Below, piece by piece: positions 18,029-25,560 of a stretch of DNA of 53,450 nt; position 1 is the stretch's first letter; each line of letters starts with the position of its first letter. The notes under the pieces were generated by a model. The model worked only from the letters and a program-made list of their open reading frames with translations. It searched no databases and was not told the DNA's origin. Origin of the DNA: an uncultured Mollicutes bacterium (GTDB lineage Bacteria; Bacillota_I; Bacilli_A; ML615J-28; CAG-313); NCBI GenBank assembly GCA_900538885.1, contig UQAI01000004.1:1-53450 (forward strand), given 5' to 3'. The translations under genes and the position numbers were made by a program.

Positions 18029-19655
18029 AAATAGTTGAAAACTCCCTTAGTTGTTGATTTAAGGCATGATAGCTTATGGTAATTTTATATTCATATTTTC
18101 TTTTTTGGTTATTTCTAGAAGTTGATGAAATAACAATGTGATTAATTACTGAATTTATTAACTCTTGTTTTAAAATATCATCTTCGCTGATATCTTCAAA
18201 TAATTTAAATATTTTATTTTTTCTTTCTTCACTTGTTAGATCAATATCTTCATAGTTTATTTGATTCCTAAGTTCCGAAATGTGTAATTCAATTAATTGT
18301 TTTTCCTTATTATATTTAGTCATCATTGATGTAAATAACGAATTCGGGATTAATCCGTTTACATTTTGTTCAAATGTTTTGGTAATGTAATTATCTATTT
18401 TTTTACTTTTTCTCAAATATGTCGCAATTTCCTTTTTAACATTTATTTTAATAGTCCGACCACTATAGTCATAATTATCAATATATGCCATAAAACTAGC
18501 ACGTTCTTTTAGTATAGTGTCTTTTAAAAATAATAATTCTTGCTTAATTATCTCATTAAGATATTTTTTTTGAACTCCATTAATATGCGAACAATTTTTT
18601 TTAGAACAATAATAACGATAAAAATTAAATCTTTTTGTTTTAGAATCTCGTTTACGGTCATACTTCATAAGTTTGCCACAATCACCACAAAAAACTAGTC
18701 CCTTATACTCATTATCTTCTAGTGATATCCTGCCAGCTCTAGTTTTACATAAAAGTTTATTAGCTTTTAACCATGTATCTTTATCAATTAATGGTTCATA
18801 TCTTGATTCAAAAACATAAGGATTTTCATTAATTAGTCTTTTTTTCATTTTATAATTAATAGATTTAGAACGAGCAGTGGTGTAGGTACCCAAATAATCA
18901 GTGTTAGTGATAATATCTCTAATTGTATCTGTACTCCAGGTTATTAATTTATCATTAGAATATGTCAAAATTTTTTTGTTATTGTATCCATATTTAATGG
19001 CGTTATAATATGAAGGAATTTTAATTTTTTTAAGTCTTAACGATTTCACAACTTCAGTTGTTGAGCCTAATTTGATAAACTCTTCAAAAATATACCTAAC
19101 GATTGGAGCTGTCTCAGAATCAGGAATTCGTTCATAATTTTCGTTATACGCGTATCCAAAAATGGGAAAAACGGTATTTCGTGGTTCCCCCTTTTTAGCT
19201 TTATTGTCTAGAGTAAACCGTATTTTTTTGGAAATATCCTTGGCGTACCATTCATTAATTATATTTTTAAAGGGAACAAAATCACTATTTTCAGCATTAT
19301 TTGTATCAAAACTATCGTTGACCGCAATATACCTAATCCCATGACTTGGGAAATATTCTTCAGTATAATAGCCCGTTTGAATATAATTTCTACCAAGTCT
19401 TGATAAATCTTTAGTAATTACAATATTAATTTTATCATTTTCAATATCATCTAAAAGATTCTTAAAGGCAGGTCGATTGAAATCTGTCCCACTATATCCA
19501 TCATCAACATAATAATTAACTAAATTCCAACTTTGTTGCTTAGCATAATTTGTTAAAAACTCTTTTTGAAATTGGATTGACTGACTTTCATCAACATTTC
19601 CATCATCTCTTGATAATCTACAGTAAATTGCCACATTAGCTGATGTTTTAAGCAC
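18021..19655 (-). CDS. Large serine recombinase, first of a pair
   Basis: A 544-residue recombinase of the TnpX/TndX type. The nucleophile is Ser15 in IYCRLSRDDG, with VDDGYSGTDFNRP and KDLSRLGRNYI in the catalytic domain. The recombinase domain includes GYAYNENYERIPD. A zinc ribbon is intact (FCGDCGKLM paired with YYCSKKNCSH), and a coiled coil follows. Such enzymes integrate and excise DNA at short att cores without replication. The start is GTG at 19655 behind GAGGTGATATT, 14 bp after the TnpW-like gene. With its downstream partner it is the presumed integrase/excisase of the element. Confidence 0.95.
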   Translation of the reverse strand: MLKTSANVAIYCRLSRDDGNVDESQSIQFQKEFLTNYAKQQSWNLVNYYVDDGYSGTDFNRPAFKNLLDDIENDKINIVITKDLSRLGRNYIQTGYYTEEYFPSHGIRYIAVNDSFDTNNAENSDFVPFKNIINEWYAKDISKKIRFTLDNKAKKGEPRNTVFPIFGYAYNENYERIPDSETAPIVRYIFEEFIKLGSTTEVVKSLRLKKIKIPSYYNAIKYGYNNKKILTYSNDKLITWSTDTIRDIITNTDYLGTYTTARSKSINYKMKKRLINENPYVFESRYEPLIDKDTWLKANKLLCKTRAGRISLEDNEYKGLVFCGDCGKLMKYDRKRDSKTKRFNFYRYYCSKKNCSHINGVQKKYLNEIIKQELLFLKDTILKERASFMAYIDNYDYSGRTIKINVKKEIATYLRKSKKIDNYITKTFEQNVNGLIPNSLFTSMMTKYNKEKQLIELHISELRNQINYEDIDLTSEERKNKIFKLFEDISEDDILKQELINSVINHIVISSTSRNNQKRKYEYKITISYHALNQQLREFSTIYE

Positions 19656-19669
19656 AATATCACCTCAAC

Positions 19670-19858
19670 TTAATTGTGATAATTTTTTTCTTGTTCTTCC
19701 ATTTTATCAAGCAACATGCTAATAATCCCATCTAAAATAGTCATACCACTACTAGAAAATTCTCTTTTAATGATAAAAATATTACCATCTATTTCCACAG
19801 TTCTAGTATTTTCTTGATAATTTTTTGAAAGAATGTTTTTTACATTTTCATCATTCAT
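19670..19858 (-). CDS. TnpW-like small protein
   Basis: A 62-residue protein with a beta-rich centre (TRTVEIDGNIFIIKREFS) followed by a helix (LDGIISMLLDKMEEQ). Size, layout and place directly before serine recombinases match the TnpW family of Tn4451-like elements, whose role is not settled; a recombination accessory factor is possible. It has a strong AAGGAG site and starts only 19 bp after the truncated spoVD frame ends. It should therefore be on the spoVD transcript together with both recombinases. Confidence 0.68.
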   Translation of the reverse strand: MNDENVKNILSKNYQENTRTVEIDGNIFIIKREFSSSGMTILDGIISMLLDKMEEQEKNYHN

Positions 19859-19877
19859 TATAAATAACTCCTTTTAA

Positions 19878-21383
19878 TTAACGTACCTTACCGGTGATAA
19901 CTCCTGTCTTTCCGCCTACCCGGTATCCTTCAATGTAGCTACCACGACCTGTACCTAAGGCTACCACACACTCTAGTGACTCAGCTACTTTCCGTGATGT
20001 TTCACTACTTATTACTCTTCTTATTACTTTAGGGGTATTTTCTAAAAGTACCTCATCACCTTTTTTTATGCTCTTTAGCACATAAGGTTGGTGTAAAACT
20101 CCTCCATTTACCGCTGCGCTTGCGGCATTGATTAGTTGTAACATCGTTACGGCATTACCTTGCCCAAAGGCTGAAGTTGCCAGTTCAACATTACCAATGT
20201 TATCAGGATTAAAAATAATACCGCTACTTTCTCCTAGTAAATCTATACCAGTTTTTGAGCCAAATCCAAATTCTTTCATATAATGAAAAAACTTATCTTT
20301 ACCAAGTCTAAGTCCAATTGTCACAAATCCAGGATTACATGAATTTTGAAGAACCTCTCTAAATGTTTCTTTACCATGCCCGCCAAGTTTCCAGTCGCGA
20401 AGTCTCGCCCCATCAACTAGAGCATAACCAGGATCATAGAATATCTCATCTAAAGAAAAAACATTTTCCTCAAGTCCAGCAGCGAATGTGCATATTTTAA
20501 AGGTACTACCTGGTTCGTAAACTTTCCAGATGGGAATGTTTCGGTTATATAAACTTTGATCATACTCTTGATACCTTGCCGGATCAAAAGTCGGCAAACA
20601 CGCCATAGCCAGTACTTCACTAGTTTTAGGATTAATAACAATACCTGATACTTCCTTGGCTTGATAATTTTCCATCGCATTACTAAGGACCCGTTCTAAT
20701 GATAATTGAATGTTTAAGTCAATAGTTAGATAAATATCACATCCGCTTTCAGCTTTAGCATATAAACTAGTAAGATCAATTATATCATTACCATGAGCAT
20801 CCGTAAAAACTTGGAGGGCTCCATATTCACCTTTTAATTTTTGATCGTAAATGGCTTCTAGTCCGGTTATTCCCTGATTGTCAATTCCGGTTATACCAAT
20901 TACTTGAGATAAAGTAGACTGATATGGATAGTACCTTGAAGTATCACCCACTACATAAATACCTTTTAAATTAAGCCTTGCGACCTTAATTGCAGTAGTA
21001 ACATCAAGTTTTTGACCTTCTGGCTTGATAATTTCAACCGATACATTTTTAGTTAAATGCTTTAATATCTTATTGCTGTCAACATGTAAAATATTAGCTA
21101 TTGCACTTGCTGTACGTGCAGGATTATCAATTTGTTTAGGAATGGAAACTATTGTCGGTGTAATATAATTCCCAACAATTAATTCACCATTACAATCATA
21201 AATACTCCCTCTTGCTCCTCTAATGGGAGCACTTCGTGTCCATAGGTCAATAGCTTTGTCATAATATTCTTCGCTTTTAATAATTTTAATATATGTAAGT
21301 TTAGTTATAATCGCAAAAAGTAATATAATCATGATAATTATTGTAATTAGAAGTCTTGTTCTTTTCTTTTTCAAGAATATCAC
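19878..21383 (-). pseudogene. spoVD: spoVD 5' segment: class B penicillin-binding protein truncated by the element
   Basis: 501 codons are open: an N-terminal membrane anchor (about 10-30), the dimerisation region with APIRGARGSIYD, and most of the transpeptidase domain. The active-site STFK is at 293-296, SCN at 348-350 and KTG at 492-494. After KTG the element adds only V-I-T-G-K-V-R and a stop. The truncated product keeps all three catalytic motifs but lacks the final strands of the domain and the PASTA domain, so it is probably inactive. Joined to the 3' segment it gives 632 residues, close to B. subtilis SpoVD, the spore-cortex transpeptidase. The place before murE-mraY-murD is also that of spoVD. 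Start: GTG at 21383, or more likely TTG at 21374, which sits behind GGGTGAT. Confidence 0.92.
19890..19920 (-). other. Attachment site at the element's spoVD 5'-proximal end
   Basis: Minus strand: GGCGGAAAG (spoVD, encoding G-G-K), the ACAGG core (19903-19907), then AGTTATCACCGG (element arm). Read with the other end, the element arms are TCGGGTATAAC and CCGGTGATAAC (8 of 11 matches as an inverted pair), centred on GG. That GG is the likely crossover dinucleotide. Confidence 0.8.
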
Positions 21384-21430
21384 CCATTTAAAGATATGAA
21401 TTAACTAACTAAATTATTATAAAATTAGAA

Positions 21431-21463
21431 AAAAAGAAAGTTACCTTCAGAAGAAAGTAACTT
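21431..21463 (-). terminator. Terminator between the DUF4143 remnant and spoVD
   Basis: Minus strand AAGTTACTTTC ... GGTAACTT hairpin followed by a T-rich run. It implies that spoVD has its own promoter in 21384-21430. A TATAAT is present there (21416-21421) without a good -35, and I cannot assign a sigma factor. Confidence 0.7.
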
Positions 21464-21480
21464 CTATTTCAATATTCATT

Positions 21481-21735
21481 CTAATTTATATCGCCTAATA
21501 GCCAGTCTAGAGCATTTAAACGTCTAATTCCATCATAATCAGCCTCTGGGTCTTCATCTAATGTAAGAATTAACTTTGGATAATGATCCTTAATGCTTTT
21601 AAGGGATTTTAATTCTCTTGCTAATGTATTTTCATCTCTAACGGTTGCGGCTACTTGAATGTAGGTAATTCCCTTTTCGTTCATTGCCACAAAATCAATT
21701 TCCGTATCGTTTACTTTACCAACATATACTATATA
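21481..21735 (-). pseudogene. C-terminal remnant of a DUF4143 ATPase
   Basis: About 84 codons in frame encode the end of the family: VGKVNDTEIDFVAMNEKG, then YIQVAATVRDENTLARELKS and PKLILTLDEDPEADYDGI. The preceding frame stops near 21735, and the ATPase domain and most of DUF4143 are missing. It belongs to a different subtype from the three intact copies in this window, so it is the relic of a separate acquisition. Confidence 0.85.
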
Positions 21736-22061
21736 TCATCTTATGTGCAACTAAAATAAACAAAATTTTCTAACACAATTAACTTTTCTATGTTTTCTTT
21801 TTCAATTAGCATAAATATATTTACTTAAATTAATACATCATACTTTAAATTTGTCAATACTTTTAGCACTTTAATCCAAAAACTTTATATAATACCATAT
21901 TTTTTGGATTAGAATCCAAAAACTTTATGTTTTAATATACTTTTTTAAATTATTAAATATTACCAAATACAATATATTTTAAATATTAGTTTGCTTTAAA
22001 CAGCCAATAATTTTGAAAATGTAGTATAATTATATTGTAAATTAGTTGAAAGGATAAAATT
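21736..22061. other. Gene-free AT-rich stretch with direct and inverted repeats
   Basis: No coding sequence is seen. AATCCAAAAACTTTAT occurs twice, 40 bp apart (21873-21888 and 21913-21928). TTTTTGGATT and AATCCAAAAA (21901-21922) form a perfect 10-bp inverted repeat with a 2-base gap. Toward the right end a TATAAT (22025-22030) and GAAAGGA precede the epimerase gene. The repeats may be the old control region of the adjacent DUF4143 remnant. Confidence 0.6.
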
Positions 22062-22940
22062 ATGTTATACACTATTGAAAATAAACATATTAGACTTACT
22101 GTTAGCAACCATGGAGCTGAGATTAAAAGCCTTGTATTTGACAATGTAGAAAGAATACATGACAGCAATCCTGCTTTTTGGAACCGTAGTGCACCACTAC
22201 TTTTTCCATGCATTGGTACAATTACTAATAAAGAAACAATAATTAATGATAAAGCTTATGCCTTAAGTAAACATGGTTTTTTGCGTGATCAAGATTTTGA
22301 ACTTGTAAGTATTGATGACCATACAATTGTTTTGAAGTTTCACAGCAATGAAACGACACTTGCAATGTACCCATTTACATTTGAAGTTATTGTTAAATAT
22401 GAAATTGAAAACAAAAAAATGTTAAGTTCAGTTAATATCACAAATTTATCGCACGAGCCAATGCCATTCAATTTTGGCCTTCATCCAGCATTTAAAACCC
22501 CTATCAGCGAAGATGAAAAGTTTGAAGACTATGAATTAGTCGTTCACTCTTCCAAGGACCACCCTATTTACAAGGTTGAGCTATCAAATGGCACAATTAA
22601 CTTCGATGAAGTAGTAAGAACAATCAATTTCAGTGAACCACTTCCATTAAACTATGATGACTATCTAGGTGATGCTCTAGTATTTGATAACATTGACTTT
22701 GATGAAATAACTCTTCAAGATAGTAAAGGCACTCACGGTGTAAGTTTTACTTTTCCTGGTTTTCCAATGCTTGGAATTTGGACCCCTTCACCTAAACGTG
22801 CTCCATTTATTTGTTTAGAGCCTTGGATTGGTTGTGCCGATCCTACTACTCACGATGGTATGTTTATACATAAAAAACATATGATAGTATTAAATACTAG
22901 TGAAAGTAAAGAAATCACTTATACATGGCGTTTCTTCTAG
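22062..22940 (+). CDS. Aldose 1-epimerase family protein
   Basis: A 292-residue cytoplasmic protein of the galactose-mutarotase-like superfamily (LacX-type). It has the N-terminal NHGAEIKSL and FWNRSAPLLFPCIG, the histidine in SKHGFLRD, NFGLHPAFKTP for the catalytic-site histidine, and FPMLGIWTP plus CLEPWIG near the end. These proteins interconvert anomers of sugars or sugar phosphates; the substrate cannot be told. The start has GAAAGGA upstream. It is transcribed alone, opposite to its neighbours. Confidence 0.9.
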   Translation: MLYTIENKHIRLTVSNHGAEIKSLVFDNVERIHDSNPAFWNRSAPLLFPCIGTITNKETIINDKAYALSKHGFLRDQDFELVSIDDHTIVLKFHSNETTLAMYPFTFEVIVKYEIENKKMLSSVNITNLSHEPMPFNFGLHPAFKTPISEDEKFEDYELVVHSSKDHPIYKVELSNGTINFDEVVRTINFSEPLPLNYDDYLGDALVFDNIDFDEITLQDSKGTHGVSFTFPGFPMLGIWTPSPKRAPFICLEPWIGCADPTTHDGMFIHKKHMIVLNTSESKEITYTWRFF

Positions 22941-22950
22941 AATCAATCTT

Positions 22951-22984
22951 AGACACATTTTGTATTGAAATGTGTCTTTTTTTA
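22951..22984 (+). terminator. Terminator of the epimerase gene
   Basis: AGACACATTT / AAATGTGTCT hairpin followed by seven T on the plus strand. Confidence 0.88.
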
Positions 22985-22985
22985 T

Positions 22986-23019
22986 AAAAAAAGTAAGCTT
23001 GAACAAATGTCTAGCTTAC
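22986..23019 (-). terminator. Terminator of rsmH
   Basis: GTAAGCT / AGCTTAC hairpin ending in seven T on the minus strand, overlapping the rsmH stop codon. Confidence 0.85.
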
Positions 23020-23945
23020 GCTTTTATTCTTTTTATTGCTCTTAGTTTAGCACTATGAGATCTATTATTTTCTTTTAGTTCTTCATCACTTGGTAAAATT
23101 ATTTTAGAATTAATTAGTTCGCATTTGACTTCATAACCATCGGGAACAAAAGGTATACCTTTTGGAAGATTTAAAGTAGAAACTTTTTTAAACAATTGTT
23201 TTACAATTCTGTCTTCTAATGAATGAAAAGTAATTACAACTAAAACGCCTTCAACTTTTAAAGCATTTAAAGCAGCTTGTAAAGATTTTTCCAAATATTC
23301 AAGTTCATGATTAACCTCAATTCTTAAAGCTTGAAAAACTTGTTTAGCTGGATGGCCTGGCTTTCTCAATTCTTTAGCCGGCATACTAGCTTTTATAATA
23401 TCTACAAGTTCAAATGTTGTTTCAATTTTTTTCTCAGCACGCTTTCTAATAATTCTTTTTGCAATCGAAGAAGCATACTTTTCCTCTCCATAGTGATGAA
23501 ATATTTTAATCAAATCACTTTCGGAATAGGTATTAACAATATCCGCGGCCGTTAAGACAGAATCTTGGTTCATTCTCATATCTAGAGGGCCATCAAAACG
23601 ATAACTAAATCCTCTTTCAGGTAAGTCAAACTGAAAACTTGAAACGCCTAAATCATAAATTATGCCATCCAAACTCTCATTTTCAAAATAATTAGCTAAA
23701 TTAGTAAAATTATCTTTATATATTTTAAAGTTTTGGCCAATTTCTTCTAATCTTTTAGTAGCCTTTTCTACCGCAAATTCATCTTGATCAAAGCCATATA
23801 AAAATCCGTGAGGAATACGTTTAAGAATTTCTGATGAGTGACCACCACCACCAACAGTGCAATCTAAATATGTTTTACCATCTTCTACTTCAAGTAAAGA
23901 AATTGACTCATTTAATAGTACTGAATAATGCTTCAAATCACTCAT
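23016..23945 (-). CDS. rsmH: 16S rRNA m4C1402 methyltransferase
   Basis: A 309-residue SAM-dependent methyltransferase that modifies C1402 in the ribosomal decoding centre. It shows HYSVLLNESI, the SAM motif DCTVGGGGHSSEIL, DLGVSSFQFD, RGFSYRFDGPLDMRM and VITFHSLEDRIVK, all diagnostic. The gene normally sits at the head of the division/cell-wall cluster next to ftsL and the penicillin-binding protein genes. Here it ends in a terminator and is separated from spoVD by other genes, so the cluster has been broken. It overlaps the preceding gene by 8 bp. Confidence 0.97.
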   Translation of the reverse strand: MSDLKHYSVLLNESISLLEVEDGKTYLDCTVGGGGHSSEILKRIPHGFLYGFDQDEFAVEKATKRLEEIGQNFKIYKDNFTNLANYFENESLDGIIYDLGVSSFQFDLPERGFSYRFDGPLDMRMNQDSVLTAADIVNTYSESDLIKIFHHYGEEKYASSIAKRIIRKRAEKKIETTFELVDIIKASMPAKELRKPGHPAKQVFQALRIEVNHELEYLEKSLQAALNALKVEGVLVVITFHSLEDRIVKQLFKKVSTLNLPKGIPFVPDGYEVKCELINSKIILPSDEELKENNRSHSAKLRAIKRIKA

Positions 23946-24696
23946 GAATTTTCTCCTTTATTTTTTCACTTACTAAAAATGAAACATTAATAATAGTAGA
24001 GTAAATAACTAAAATGAAAATTCCAAAAATTAAATAGAAAAACTCTATAGGAAGGAATTTCCAAAATAATTCCAGAATGGAAATACCTTCAGGTTCAATT
24101 ACATAAAAGTAATTAGCTTTGGTATGTGTTAAAACTAATATAATATTATTTAAATCATATGCAAATACTGCTAACACAAGCAAAACTCCGACTAATAACG
24201 GAATATCTTCAAATGAAGGCTTTAAAAAGCCTAATGTCACGAGCAAAATTCCAACTACAATAATTAATCCATGAGTACCATAAAATCCAATATTGTGAAG
24301 TCCTAAAATACTAGTATTGTAAAAACCTAAACTTGGAAAAGATACAGCCATAAAAGCTCCTAGTACCGCTACATAAAAGCCATAGGCATATAACCATTTT
24401 TTTCTTAATGCTAAACCAATAGGAACTAAAATTAAACTTATATTACATAAATGAAACGGGAGCTCACGCCAAAAGTTAAATTCGTACCCTGTACTTGCAA
24501 GGTCCTTATTACCAATAAAAAGCACTACTTTATATAGAATCCAAAAAACAACGTTAAAAAGGCAAATTGACATAAGCACATTATATTTAGTTTTTTCAGA
24601 TTTATTCTTTAATAATAATGTAATAATAATTATTAATAAAACATTTAGTGCTAAATATCCGAAATAGACTAAATTAAAAGGGTTAATAATTAGCAT
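23938..24696 (-). CDS. YwaF/TIGR02206-type membrane protein
   Basis: A protein of about 252 residues with seven predicted membrane helices. The signature WRELPFHLCNISLILVPIG around residues 78-96 marks the YwaF/TP0381 family of integral membrane proteins, whose function is unknown. The ATG at 24696 has an excellent GAGGTG site; a GTG at 24714 would place that site inside the gene. It has its own promoter and overlaps rsmH. Confidence 0.82.
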   Translation of the reverse strand: MLIINPFNLVYFGYLALNVLLIIIITLLLKNKSEKTKYNVLMSICLFNVVFWILYKVVLFIGNKDLASTGYEFNFWRELPFHLCNISLILVPIGLALRKKWLYAYGFYVAVLGAFMAVSFPSLGFYNTSILGLHNIGFYGTHGLIIVVGILLVTLGFLKPSFEDIPLLVGVLLVLAVFAYDLNNIILVLTHTKANYFYVIEPEGISILELFWKFLPIEFFYLIFGIFILVIYSTIINVSFLVSEKIKEKIHE

Positions 24697-24718
24697 AGTG
24701 CACCTCACAAACACATAA

Positions 24719-24747
24719 ATTATAACAAAAATTGTCGAAAAAGTAAA
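24719..24747 (-). promoter_or_regulatory. Promoter of the ywaF-like gene and rsmH
   Basis: Minus strand: -35 TTTACT (24742-24747), 17-bp spacer, -10 TATAAT (24719-24724). Confidence 0.6.
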
Positions 24748-24759
24748 GTAAAGCGAAAG

Positions 24760-24785
24760 AAAAAACGCATCCTGTGACGCGTTTT
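24760..24785 (-). terminator. Terminator after rpmF
   Basis: AAAACGC / GCGTTTT hairpin on the minus strand running into six T. Confidence 0.8.
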
Positions 24786-24786
24786 C

Positions 24787-24996
24787 TTACTTAGATTCTT
24801 TGTCTTCTTTAACTTTGATATCTAAAACTTTTTGATCTTTGTTGTAATAACCACAAACTGGACATACACGGTGGCTTAATTTTAATTCGCCACAATTAGG
24901 GCAAACTGACATGCCAGGTACTTCAATTTTGTAGTGAGTACGACGTTTTAGTTTACGAGTTTTAGAAACACGGCGTTGTTGAGCTATAGCTCCCAT
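24787..24996 (-). CDS. rpmF: Ribosomal protein L32
   Basis: A 69-residue protein beginning after Met with GAIAQQRRVSKTRKLKRRTH, the basic L32 N-terminus. A zinc ribbon CPNC ... CPVC (residues 32-48) shows that it is the zinc-binding form. The site AGGAGTGAGATT precedes the ATG. It follows yceD, a conserved pair. Confidence 0.98.
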   Translation of the reverse strand: MGAIAQQRRVSKTRKLKRRTHYKIEVPGMSVCPNCGELKLSHRVCPVCGYYNKDQKVLDIKVKEDKESK

Positions 24997-25010
24997 AATC
25001 TCACTCCTAT

Positions 25011-25448
25011 CTATTCTTCATCGTCAAATGATTCATTTAAGTCAATTCCTCTTGCTTTTAAGATTTCATACGCATCTTCTCTTCTTACAGCTATGGGTTT
25101 ATCAATAATTATATTAGACCAAACAGCAGCATCAAGGTCAATGGTATTATTTTCTATTAAAAATTCATCATCAGTTGGTTCATTACTAAAGATTTCATCA
25201 TAATCTCCAGTAAACTTGTAATCAACTGGTTCAAGAGTTAATGAACACTCTAAAACAAGGTTTGCCTCAACTGAATATTTAATACGATAGCTTCCATATT
25301 TAACATATGAAATAAACCCTTTTACATGAACGGGTTTTATCTCGATTATATCAGAAACTTCTTTTGCAAGATCTGTATAATCAACATCGTAAGAAAATTC
25401 ATAAGGCTTTGTTGTTAACTTTTGGAGTTGTTGAATTGACCACTTCAT
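25011..25448 (-). CDS. yceD: YceD/DUF177 family protein
   Basis: A protein of about 145 residues of the DUF177 family, which precedes rpmF in many bacteria and is linked to 23S rRNA metabolism. Family features are LECSLTLEPVDYKF in the middle and an acidic C-terminus (NESFDDEE). The ATG at 25448 follows AGGTGAT. An upstream ATA cannot be the start. Confidence 0.9.
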   Translation of the reverse strand: MKWSIQQLQKLTTKPYEFSYDVDYTDLAKEVSDIIEIKPVHVKGFISYVKYGSYRIKYSVEANLVLECSLTLEPVDYKFTGDYDEIFSNEPTDDEFLIENNTIDLDAAVWSNIIIDKPIAVRREDAYEILKARGIDLNESFDDEE

Positions 25449-25472
25449 AAATATCACCTATACGACTAATCT

Positions 25473-25501
25473 ATTATACCAAAAAACGCTTTTTTTTGCA
25501 A
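25473..25501 (-). promoter_or_regulatory. Promoter of yceD-rpmF
   Basis: Minus strand: -35 TTGCAA (25496-25501), 17-bp spacer, -10 TATAAT (25473-25478); start near 25466. Confidence 0.8.
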
Positions 25502-25534
25502 AAGTAATGCGTAAATATTTACTAGCCAAACTTG

Positions 25535-25560
25535 AAAAAAGTGTAGGCTCATCTACACTT
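25535..25560 (-). terminator. Terminator after the ysxE-like gene
   Basis: AAGTGTAG / CTACACTT hairpin followed by six T on the minus strand, overlapping the stop codon. Confidence 0.85.

Larger units (their letters stand above)
15043..19907. mobile_element. 4,865-bp serine-recombinase element inserted in spoVD
   Basis: Contents, all on the minus strand: a TnpW-like small protein, two overlapping large serine recombinases, and a DUF4143 ATPase with its own promoter and terminator. No capsid, conjugation or replication genes are seen, so it is not a prophage or a conjugative element. Boundaries follow from the direct 5-bp repeat ACAGG. Removing 15043-19907 joins GGCGGAAAGACAGG to GACAGCTCAAATT and restores an open 632-codon spoVD. 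The target is the KTG active-site codons, one of the most conserved positions in the penicillin-binding protein family. Insertion is co-directional with spoVD. A sigK-skin-like role in sporulation is inference. Confidence 0.92.

Noticed and set aside
15043..19907. Prophage or integrative conjugative element.
   Set aside because: Only recombinases, a TnpW-like protein and one ATPase are present; there are no structural, relaxase or replication genes.
14620..21383. Two independent genes (a short penicillin-binding protein and a separate PASTA protein) instead of one split gene.
   Set aside because: The downstream piece lacks a start and begins exactly where the upstream piece ends in a penicillin-binding protein (KTG then TAQ); both ends share the core and flank a recombinase element.
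21384..21430. Sigma-E promoter for spoVD (a CATATCTT box at 21391-21398).
   Set aside because: No convincing -35 at the right distance, and the start point would fall almost on the ribosome site; left unassigned.
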